From Desulfobacterales bacterium (GTDB lineage Bacteria > Desulfobacterota > Desulfobacteria > Desulfobacterales > QNYZ01), in NCBI GenBank assembly GCA_029938515.1, contig JAOZUU010000210.1, positions 1 through 5,630 of the forward strand: DNA of 5,630 nucleotides, written 5' to 3'. The notes below the pieces were generated by a model. That model worked only from the letters and a program-made list of their open reading frames with translations. It had not been told where the DNA came from and searched no databases. The position numbers and the translations under genes are program-made. How positions within the stretch are numbered: the stretch's first letter is position 1; each line of letters begins with the position of its first letter. Shown here one piece after another: positions 1 through 4,542 of the stretch.

Positions 1-250
1 CCGTCACCGTGGCCTTGCAGATGATCTCGTCATCGTGCCGAAGGGGTGTTATATGTTTGGTGGAAGAGCGCGTGACAGGAAAAATAATTCCGTGCTCTAT
101 CGAGTAGGTATAAAGATCAACACGGGCCTGTTTAAACAATTCAAATCGAGTGATGTCAAAATATTTCAAGTAATTCCCGTGCCATACCACATGCATGGGA
201 TCCAGATCGTGAAACGGAATGCGTAGCTTTACTTCAAGCGTAGTGGCCAT
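1..250 (-). CDS. Acyl-CoA thioesterase, 4HBT/YbgC hot-dog family (N-terminal part, runs off left edge)
   Basis: The minus strand is open from an ATG at 250 to the window edge, giving 83 residues of the N-terminal part. Residues 13-35 carry the YbgC/4-hydroxybenzoyl-CoA thioesterase signature: FHDLDPMHVVWHGNYLKYF followed by an Arg at 35. Asp17 aligns with the family's catalytic Asp. Such enzymes hydrolyse acyl-CoA or acyl-ACP thioesters in the cytoplasm. The DPM-VVWHGNY variant recalls thioesterases of type II fatty-acid-like and aryl-polyene gene sets, but the substrate cannot be told here. The start is fixed by an in-frame TAA two codons upstream (TAA ATA ATG). Its only ribosome-binding candidate, GGCGGG six bases upstream, is weak and lies in a hairpin. 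Downstream of the tRNA fragment, it probably belongs to the host chromosome rather than the element. The family call is good; the specific role is unknown. Confidence 0.85.
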   Translation of the reverse strand, partial: MATTLEVKLRIPFHDLDPMHVVWHGNYLKYFDITRFELFKQARVDLYTYSIEHGIIFPVTRSSTKHITPLRHDDEIICKATVT

Positions 251-294
251 TATTTACCCGCCGTTTTTTGTGGCGGGGGATTTGAATGCGCCAT
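250..294 (-). CDS. Possible 14-aa leader peptide upstream of the thioesterase
   Basis: A 14-codon ORF (MAHSNPPPQKTAGK) starts with ATG at 294, 11 bases after a consensus AAGGAGG (312-306), the best ribosome binding site on this side of the window. Its TAA (252-250) shares one base with the thioesterase ATG, a TAATG arrangement typical of translational coupling. Three consecutive Pro codons (CCC CCG CCA, 279-271) form one arm of a GC hairpin whose other arm is the thioesterase ribosome-binding candidate. PPP motifs are known to slow ribosomes and to need EF-P. A regulatory leader is therefore plausible, but so short an ORF could be chance. Confidence 0.35.
   Translation of the reverse strand: MAHSNPPPQKTAGK
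257..277 (-). promoter_or_regulatory. GC hairpin covering the thioesterase ribosome-binding region
   Basis: On the minus strand CCCGCC (277-272) can pair perfectly with GGCGGG (262-257) around a 9-base loop, ACAAAAAAC. The second arm ends six bases before the thioesterase ATG. The stem could hide its weak Shine-Dalgarno. No T-run follows the stem, so an intrinsic terminator for the tRNA is less likely. Confidence 0.4.
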
Positions 295-315
295 GGGCGC
301 ACAAGCCTCCTTGAG

Positions 316-361
<46 letters not shown>

Positions 362-445
362 TTAGATGGATAGTCGGTAAAATAGTTTTTTAACTTATTG
401 AAATAAATAAGCATTCTGGATTACCTGGTTTCAATTTCAATCAAA

Positions 446-463
446 GCATGGTGTGCATGGTGT
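446..463. repeat. 9-bp tandem repeat, GCATGGTGT x2
   Basis: Two exact head-to-tail copies occupy 446-454 and 455-463. A related TGTGCATG follows at 481-488. It lies about 85 bp inside the tRNA scar, so it may be a protein-binding arm site, though the pair is short enough to be chance. Confidence 0.55.
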
Positions 464-500
464 GAATAATATCAGGAACTTGTGCATGCCGTCGGTAGAA

Positions 501-522
501 AAGGGAATAAAAAGGGAATAAA
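501..522. repeat. 11-bp tandem repeat, AAGGGAATAAA x2
   Basis: Two exact adjacent copies (501-511 and 512-522), flanked by further A residues, end three bases before the stop codon of the 74-aa gene. Repeats spaced one helical turn apart suggest cooperative protein binding such as an excisionase or integrase arm site. This is inference from spacing and position. Confidence 0.55.
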
Positions 523-524
523 AT

Positions 525-749
525 CTATCTCAGATTAACCCCTATGGCGCTGCGAATGTGAACGACATCAACGATAGGCAAAACAACACCCCGATTGCCC
601 ATATATCCAGGCGGCTCGTCCTCTTGGATCTGTAAAACGATTTTGTGGTATGTGTTTGTTGAAATTTCATTCAATTCGTTTGAGATTATTTCAATTGGAA
701 TCCCAACCGTTTCTTTCAATAACCTGAAACCAATCTGTCCTTTTTCCAT
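525..749 (-). CDS. Hypothetical 74-aa protein, coupled to the HU/IHF-like gene
   Basis: I do not recognise the family. The protein is mixed alpha/beta in character and has no Cys, no signal peptide and no membrane segment. It opens with MEKGQIGFRLL, has a Pro/Gly-rich turn near residues 46-52 (PPGYMGN) and a hydrophobic stretch around 54-66. The ATG at 749 follows the HU/IHF stop after a single base (TAA A ATG) and has no Shine-Dalgarno of its own, so translation by reinitiation after the upstream gene is likely. This tight coupling is the main reason to accept it. The overlapping plus-strand ORF at 595-777 lacks such context. It stops at TAG, just before the tandem repeats, and is the last gene before the attachment scar. 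A role as a partner of the DNA-bending protein or as an excision accessory factor is only a guess. Confidence 0.6.
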   Translation of the reverse strand: MEKGQIGFRLLKETVGIPIEIISNELNEISTNTYHKIVLQIQEDEPPGYMGNRGVVLPIVDVVHIRSAIGVNLR

Positions 750-750
750 T

Positions 751-1029
751 TTATTTATAATCCACGCGTTCTTTTAATTCTTTTCCACACTTGAAAAAGG
801 GCAGTTTTTTTGGCGGTATCTTGACTTTCTCCCCGGTTTTTGGGTTTCGTCCGGTGTATGATTTGTATTTTTTGACATAAAACGAGCATAGTCCGCGAAT
901 CTCTACCCTGTCTCCATTGGCAAGAGCATCAGCCATCTCACTGAAAAACATGTTCAAAACAGCCCGGGCTTCTGATTTTTTAAGCCCATTTTCTTTCGAT
1001 AAAACCGCCATAAGTTCCAATTTGTTCAT
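751..1029 (-). CDS. HU/IHF-family DNA-bending protein
   Basis: This is a 92-residue protein, the usual HU/IHF length. Residues 1-45 form the helical dimerisation half. GRNPKTGE (60-67) is the family signature at the tip of the DNA-embracing beta arm, with the intercalating proline at 63. The C-terminal part (IPPKKLPFFKCGKELKERV) is also typical, and the ELKER ending leans towards IHF rather than HU. Such dimers bend DNA in the minor groove and help assemble recombination, replication and repression complexes. AGGAA sits seven bases before the ATG at 1029. The gene lies downstream of the decayed helix-turn-helix gene and immediately before the 74-aa gene. Its place about 400 bp from the attachment scar makes an element-encoded architectural factor for integration or excision plausible. 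IHF heterodimers need two subunits and only one is seen here. Confidence 0.92.
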   Translation of the reverse strand: MNKLELMAVLSKENGLKKSEARAVLNMFFSEMADALANGDRVEIRGLCSFYVKKYKSYTGRNPKTGEKVKIPPKKLPFFKCGKELKERVDYK

Positions 1030-1074
1030 ACAATTTCCTGTTTAGAAAATTCATTCCGATTCTTTTAGATCTTC

Positions 1075-1287
1075 CTAAATGATTCGTTTTTTGTATTTGC
1101 CGTTAGAGTTTTTTGTAATCATTTCCGTCAAACGTGACGGGTGAAATTCAAGCTGTTTAGCGATAGACGAAATCTGTTCTTTGACTCGTTATTCTCGAAG
1201 GATTTCCCTTATCCGGGGCGAGAATTCAGCCAGTGCATCTATTTAGTTTTGGTCTTCAATGTAGTTTTTTTGATCTTTTTTAGCCAC
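1075..1287 (-). pseudogene. Decayed helix-turn-helix regulator with two in-frame TAA stops
   Basis: Reading the minus strand from GTG 1287 gives about 70 codons of protein-like sequence interrupted by TAA at 1245-1243 and at 1191-1189, ending at TAG 1077-1075. The pieces are VAKKDQKNYIEDQN, then IDALAEFSPRIREILRE, then RVKEQISSIAKQLEFHPSRL followed by TEMITKNSNGKYKKRII. The last stretch fits a helix-turn-helix (IAKQL-EFHPSRLTEMI), the core of XRE-like or phage-type repressors. Both stops could arise from CAA by a single C-to-T change, and no frame change is needed. I therefore read it as a regulator gene inactivated by two nonsense mutations. It would have been the first gene of the HU/IHF operon, ending 45 bases upstream of that gene. 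Recoding of TAA is unlikely because neighbouring genes end in TAA. Exact start and family are uncertain. Confidence 0.55.
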
Positions 1288-1293
1288 TTGCTA

Positions 1294-1323
1294 AATTTAG
1301 CCCAGAAATTAAGATGTTGTCAA
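1294..1323 (-). promoter_or_regulatory. Sigma70-like promoter with palindromic operator candidate
   Basis: On the minus strand TTGACA (1323-1318) is followed after 18 bases by TAAATT (1299-1294). The -10 lies inside a perfect 12-bp palindrome, GCTAAATTTAGC (1290-1301). It points at the decayed regulator and the HU/IHF gene. The predicted transcription start falls at about the GTG at 1287, so the regulator may have been read from a leaderless or near-leaderless message. The palindrome could be an autoregulatory operator. Confidence 0.45.
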
Positions 1324-1334
1324 TCAAATTTCTC

Positions 1335-1362
1335 ATTCTACAAAAAACTGATCTATTTGCAA
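1335..1362 (-). promoter_or_regulatory. Second promoter-like pair upstream of the HU/IHF group
   Basis: TTGCAA (1362-1357) and TAGAAT (1340-1335) on the minus strand are spaced by 16 bases. They are weaker than the TTGACA site just downstream. The DNA between here and 1534 holds no convincing gene. For the plus-strand cassette starting at 1544, only a poor -10-like TAATAC at 1521-1526 is visible, without a clear -35. Confidence 0.25.
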
Positions 1363-1543
1363 CCTTCACGTTTTCATATAAGGGCTGCAATCCGCGACAG
1401 TACTGAAGCGGCTTCGGGCATTATATGGTTTTGGGGGATATGCAATTTTTCTCCTCAGGTATTATTAAGATAGCTTCTAGTTCCATCTAAAATTTTAAAT
1501 TCCAAAAACATTCCTTTCAATAATACAGAAACAGGTGATCATC

Positions 1544-1993
1544 ATGCTCCGTATTTGCATCCAATGCCAATCACCTTTCCGTCCTCATATCAAAGTACCC
1601 AACCAGAAAGTTTGCATTAAAAAAAAATGTCAGAAAGCAAGACGCCTACTTTGGCAGAAACAGAAACTCCAAAAAGATGATGACTATAAAAAGAACCAAA
1701 CTATGGCACAAAAAGCCTGGATCAAAAAGAATCCGGATTATTGGAGAAATTACCGCGAGAATCATCCTGACTATGTAAAAAGAAACAGAATATTACAGAG
1801 AAAACGGAATTTTAAAACCAGACATGGCGTCAAGCATCTCGAAAATAAGACGCCGATGATTGCAAAGATGGACGAGTTGATCGAGAAATCCAGTTTGATA
1901 TCGGGCTATTACATGCTGTATCCCATTGCTGGTAGAAGGATTGCAAAGATGGATGAGATGCTGGTGAAGATTGAAGTAATAACAAGGAGTTAA
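1544..1993 (+). CDS. Small basic zinc-ribbon protein of a recombinase-associated family
   Basis: This protein has 149 residues if started at ATG 1544. An in-frame GTG at 1535 is possible, but it overlaps AGGTG (1533-1537), which is better placed as the Shine-Dalgarno for ATG 1544, six bases downstream. The N-terminus carries two Cys pairs, C5-x2-C8 and C24-x4-C29, with a conserved-looking VPNQKVC between them, suggesting one zinc ribbon. Residues 30-95 are strongly basic and aromatic, with NPDYWRNYRENHPDYVKRNR containing two PDY units. The C-terminal third holds two IAKMDE segments. I recall similar zinc-ribbon proteins upstream of serine recombinase genes in Desulfobacterota and related bacteria; no function is established that I know of. 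DNA binding is likely from charge and zinc motif. It begins the plus-strand cassette and is followed 18 bases later by the 47-aa ORF. Confidence 0.85.
   Translation: MLRICIQCQSPFRPHIKVPNQKVCIKKKCQKARRLLWQKQKLQKDDDYKKNQTMAQKAWIKKNPDYWRNYRENHPDYVKRNRILQRKRNFKTRHGVKHLENKTPMIAKMDELIEKSSLISGYYMLYPIAGRRIAKMDEMLVKIEVITRS
1858..1957 (+). repeat. Direct repeat encoding IAKMDE twice
   Basis: GATTGCAAAGATGGACGAG at 1858-1876 recurs at 1939-1957 with one mismatch, 81 bp (27 codons) apart and in frame, so both copies encode IAKMDE in the zinc-ribbon protein. A shorter copy of the first 11 bases appears at 2016-2026, in a different reading frame, inside the next ORF. The nucleotide similarity is closer than the protein repeat needs, so recent duplication or a binding site is possible. 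Confidence 0.6.
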
Positions 1994-2011
1994 AAAATTA
2001 ATGGAGTTTTT

Positions 2012-2155
2012 ATGCGATTGCAAAGAGAGGACTATATAGAAAAAAGCTTCGAATTATTGATATTATTGCGAAAATTCGTTGAACCTTTTCTTTTAAAATT
2101 TGGTGATCGGGCGGCTTCCCAATGCTTAAGACCATCGCAATCGTACATGCCCTAG
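2012..2155 (+). CDS. Hypothetical 47-aa protein overlapping the first recombinase-domain gene
   Basis: A 47-codon ORF runs from ATG 2012 to TAG 2153-2155. GGAG at 2003-2006 is five bases before the start, a good ribosome binding site. The product starts MRLQREDYIEKSFELLILLR and continues KFVEPFLLKFGDRAAS, so the middle is an amphipathic, Leu/Phe-rich helix flanked by charged residues. Its last 11 codons overlap the start of the next gene in another frame, which otherwise lacks a clear ribosome binding site, so this ORF may deliver ribosomes to it. I do not recognise a family. It fills what would otherwise be a 128-base gap in a tightly packed operon. The tail CLRPSQSYMP lies wholly in the overlap and may be unconserved. 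Confidence 0.5.
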   Translation: MRLQREDYIEKSFELLILLRKFVEPFLLKFGDRAASQCLRPSQSYMP

Positions 2156-2958
2156 GTGCGAATGACTTCCAATTGGAGATACTGGTAAAAAAGATGGAAC
2201 GCTTCGTGGGGAGAATGAACTTTTATCCCAATGAAATTCGAGTCAATGCTTCTCCTGGAATCGGCATGAACAATCCTGGAAATTATGACATTCCATCAAC
2301 GCTTATTATCGGCTGGGGACTTTCCGAAAAACCATGTTGGACTAAATGGGCTTACGAGATCAATACCTCACAGTTAATCAGACTTTTCATCGCCGTCGAT
2401 CTTTATGAGCGGTATGGGACCCATGGGCGGGTATTGGTGGCGCCGAATGTAAAAGCGGGAAGCTATTGGCGACACAAATCTTGGCAAACCAGGTGCAAAC
2501 TATTCCTTAATGGCTGTTATGTCAGCTATGTTGCACCCTATGGTATGAAGCGTATACCAAAGGAAGGTTGCCACGATGATCTCACAGTATCTAACCGCCA
2601 CATACTTGTACCCGGGTTACAACAAGAAATCGAAATCGTACGCCTGATTTTCAACCTGTTTGTAAACCATGGTTATACGATGACGGAGATTTCCAACCTG
2701 CTCAACGCTCAGGGTATCAAGGCTCCTAATAAAAGCAAAATCTGGAGCGGCAAGAAAATTAAATTCCTGTTGGTATCTTCCGTCTATATCGGATCAAATC
2801 AATACGGTGCTTGCGTGAAGCATAATGTTTTTCCAGCACTGATTGACAGATCAACCTTTTGCGCGGCGCAGGCAAAGATATACGGAAAGGAGACGTTTTT
2901 GCGTCGGTTTCTATCTGACTGTTCATTAAGATTATTATTACTGTCTCGAAATGGATGA
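2122..2958 (+). CDS. Recombinase-domain protein lacking the serine-resolvase catalytic domain
   Basis: This is a 278-residue protein. Residues about 135-255 match the DNA-binding Recombinase domain (PF07508) of large serine recombinases: YVAPYGMKRIP, then VPG...EIEIVRLIFNLFVNHGYTMTEI, a NLLNAQGI helix and VYIGSNQYG. The first 110 or so residues do not resemble a resolvase: there is no YxRxS nucleophile motif, no SRxxR and no EYSREL. Instead the segment has features such as STLIIGWGLSEKPCW. I recall similar catalytic-domain-free proteins paired with active recombinases. It is therefore probably a DNA-binding partner rather than an enzyme. ATG 2122 is the first start after an in-frame TGA at 2104. 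Its stop overlaps the next start in ATGGATGA (2951-2958), implying coupling. The last 25 residues are Leu/Arg-rich and could be a shifted tail. Confidence 0.8.
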   Translation: MLKTIAIVHALGANDFQLEILVKKMERFVGRMNFYPNEIRVNASPGIGMNNPGNYDIPSTLIIGWGLSEKPCWTKWAYEINTSQLIRLFIAVDLYERYGTHGRVLVAPNVKAGSYWRHKSWQTRCKLFLNGCYVSYVAPYGMKRIPKEGCHDDLTVSNRHILVPGLQQEIEIVRLIFNLFVNHGYTMTEISNLLNAQGIKAPNKSKIWSGKKIKFLLVSSVYIGSNQYGACVKHNVFPALIDRSTFCAAQAKIYGKETFLRRFLSDCSLRLLLLSRNG

Positions 2959-4015
2959 AAAGCCCATGAGTGTCCGAAAAGCAAGCAACACACTAGGCGG
3001 AGCTATATCTGGCGATGATCTTACCCATGCCGTACAGTATGTTCGCATGTCCACGGAACACCAAAAATATTCTACAGAAAACCAAAGTGACATCATCGCA
3101 GAATATGCTGGCCGCCATGGGATGCAAGTTATCCGGACCTATACCGACGCTGGCAAAAGTGGTCTGAGGATTGACGGTAGGAACGCGCTAAAGAGTCTCA
3201 TTGCAATTGTTGAGGACGGACAGGCCGATTTTGAAGTGATTCTGGTCTACGATATCAGTCGGTGGGGGCGGTTCCAGGATGCCGATGAGAGCGCATATTA
3301 TGAATATATCTGCAAACGCGCCGGTACCCGAGTTATCTATTGCGCGGAACAATTTGACAATGACGGCAGCCCCATATCCACCATTGTTAAAGGGGTCAAA
3401 AGGGCAATGGCTGGAGAATACAGCCGCGAGTTGTCTGTGAAGGTTTTTACAGGGCAGTGCAAGCTTATTGAAAATGGATTTCGCCAGGGCGGGACCGCCG
3501 GTTTCGGTTTGCGACGCATGCTTATCGATCAGCACGGCAACAAAAAGGGATTATTGCGGTATGGCGAGTACAAAAGCCTTCAAACCGATCGCGTGGTTCT
3601 GGTCCCAGGACCCGCCCACGAGGTCGAAACGGTTACTATGGTCTACAAGAAATTTGTGTATGGCGGACTTTCGGAGTTTGAAATCGCCAAGCAGCTCAAT
3701 GACCGAGGGATTTTAACCGACTTGAAGCGGCCTTGGACTCGCGGGTCGATCCAGCAGGTGCTCACCAACGAAAAATACATCGGCAACAACGTGTACAATC
3801 GATCATCATTCAAACTAAAATTTAAACGTGTGAAAAATCCGCCAGAGATGTGGATCAGGTCTGACGGGGCATTTGAGGCCATCGTCGATACCCAGTTGTT
3901 TTACCAGGCGCAAGGCATCATGTTGGAGCGCCACCGGCGATTTACCGACGAGGAGATGCTCGACCGCCTGAAGCACCTATATCTCGCAAGCACGGCAAAA
4001 TATCCGGCATTCTGA
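2951..4015 (+). CDS. Large serine recombinase, N-terminal part (gene broken by frameshift)
   Basis: This 354-aa reading frame holds a serine resolvase domain at residues 26-165. It has the nucleophile Ser34 in YVRMSTEHQ (30-38), YTDAGKSGL (64-72), SRWGR (103-107) and GEYSRELS (155-162). The Recombinase DNA-binding domain follows at about 175-310, including VPGPAHEVETV and EKYIGNNVYNR. Such enzymes cut both DNA strands through a phosphoserine bond and rejoin them at specific sites. No zinc-ribbon CxxC pair is visible in it or in the downstream fragment. The frame runs through DEEMLDRLKHLY and then ends in LASTAKYPAF, while the expected continuation (HGKISGILID...) lies in another frame. The gene is thus interrupted; its full product would be about 529 residues, ending at 4542. 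The catalytic and core binding domains are intact. Start 2951 overlaps the previous gene; ATG 2966 is an alternative. Confidence 0.88.
   Translation: MDEKPMSVRKASNTLGGAISGDDLTHAVQYVRMSTEHQKYSTENQSDIIAEYAGRHGMQVIRTYTDAGKSGLRIDGRNALKSLIAIVEDGQADFEVILVYDISRWGRFQDADESAYYEYICKRAGTRVIYCAEQFDNDGSPISTIVKGVKRAMAGEYSRELSVKVFTGQCKLIENGFRQGGTAGFGLRRMLIDQHGNKKGLLRYGEYKSLQTDRVVLVPGPAHEVETVTMVYKKFVYGGLSEFEIAKQLNDRGILTDLKRPWTRGSIQQVLTNEKYIGNNVYNRSSFKLKFKRVKNPPEMWIRSDGAFEAIVDTQLFYQAQGIMLERHRRFTDEEMLDRLKHLYLASTAKYPAF
3981..3991 (+). other. Frameshift site in the large serine recombinase
   Basis: Upstream codons read KHLYLA in the catalytic ORF's frame. From 3991 the other frame reads HGKISGILIDDTEGMPSS, which is the natural continuation. 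Removing two bases (GC or CG at about 3985-3987) restores LYLKHGKISG, which matches the spacing I recall in the family; adding one base would also restore the frame. No heptameric slippery sequence is present. The only A-run is AAAA at 3997-4000, which is weak support for programmed slippage. Confidence 0.75.
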
Positions 4016-4032
4016 TCGATGATACCGAGGGG

Positions 4033-4542
4033 ATGCCGTCCAGTGCCGCTTACCGTTCACGATTTCGGGGCTTAGTGCGTGCCTATCGACTGATCGGGTA
4101 CATCCCCGAGCGCGACTACCAATATATACGAATCAATCAGTTCTTGCGCAAGATGCATAAAGGCATAGTTACCGATGTCATCCACCAAATCCAGGATCTG
4201 GGCGGTATCGTCGAAAGGGATGAGCGTACTGATTTGTTAACCATCAATGACGAGTTTTCCGCATCCATCGTGGTGGCGCGATGCTGGCAGACACCGGCAG
4301 GTTCGTTGCGCTGGCTGATTCGATTCGACCTGGGCCTGTCGCCGGATATTACCGTGGCCTTGAGAATGGATGCCGCCAACTCAGTCCCGATGGACTATTA
4401 CCTGCTGCCTTTAATCGATCTTGAAATTGAGCGCCTTCGTTTGGCCGAATATAACGGAGCCCACCTGGACACCTACCGGTTCGACAACCTGGATTATTTC
4501 TTTGGTTTGGCTGAACGGGCTAAAATATGGATGGCTGCATGA
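4033..4542 (+). CDS. C-terminal fragment of the broken large serine recombinase
   Basis: This 169-aa ORF continues the interrupted recombinase. The homologous frame begins before its ATG, at about 3991. Recognisable stretches are GMPSSAAYRSRF, VRAYRLIGYIPERDY, a segment with DLLTINDEFSASIVVARC and a final DYFFGLAERA. I recall these as the C-terminal region of this serine recombinase lineage, where it replaces the zinc ribbon and coiled coil of better known large serine integrases. GAGGGG immediately before ATG 4033 and the upstream stop at 4013-4015 would allow reinitiation and a separate polypeptide, but alone it has no catalytic domain. The TGA overlaps the next gene's ATG (ATGA at 4539-4542), as expected for an operon. 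Whether the fragment complements the N-terminal piece is unknown. Confidence 0.78.
   Translation: MPSSAAYRSRFRGLVRAYRLIGYIPERDYQYIRINQFLRKMHKGIVTDVIHQIQDLGGIVERDERTDLLTINDEFSASIVVARCWQTPAGSLRWLIRFDLGLSPDITVALRMDAANSVPMDYYLLPLIDLEIERLRLAEYNGAHLDTYRFDNLDYFFGLAERAKIWMAA

Larger units (their letters stand above)
362..524. other. Non-coding element terminus next to the attachment site
   Basis: This AT-rich stretch has no convincing ORF on either strand. It lies between the tRNA fragment and the stop of the 74-aa gene. It contains two different short tandem duplications and several GCATG motifs. In integrative elements such DNA often carries integrase arm-type, excisionase or IHF binding sites. 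That role is inferred from position only. Confidence 0.5.

Noticed and set aside
35..226. 63-aa plus-strand ORF
   Set aside because: It is antisense to the thioesterase frame, which carries a clear family signature and runs off the left edge.
257..277. Intrinsic terminator after the tRNA
   Set aside because: The stem is GC-rich, but no T-run follows on the minus strand and the stem lies against the thioesterase start.
595..777. 60-aa plus-strand ORF
   Set aside because: It overlaps the 74-aa gene and the end of the HU/IHF gene on the opposite strand, and shows no ribosome binding site or recognisable features.
1189..1245. Reassignment of TAA to Gln in this element
   Set aside because: The HU/IHF gene, the zinc-ribbon gene and the first ParB gene end at TAA, so TAA acts as a normal stop. 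Two nonsense mutations are the simpler explanation.
1141..1473. 110-aa plus-strand ORF with hydrophobic segments
   Set aside because: It begins with GTG without a good ribosome binding site and is antisense to the decayed helix-turn-helix frame. Its Phe/Leu content follows from AT-rich antisense sequence.
3188..3882. Several minus-strand and alternate-frame ORFs across the recombinase
   Set aside because: They are shadows of the recombinase frame, whose catalytic motifs are clear.
3994..4002. Programmed -1 frameshift at the AAAA run of the recombinase
   Set aside because: There is no X XXY YYZ heptamer, no Shine-Dalgarno-like enhancer at useful spacing and no evident downstream stem. A small insertion or deletion explains the split better.
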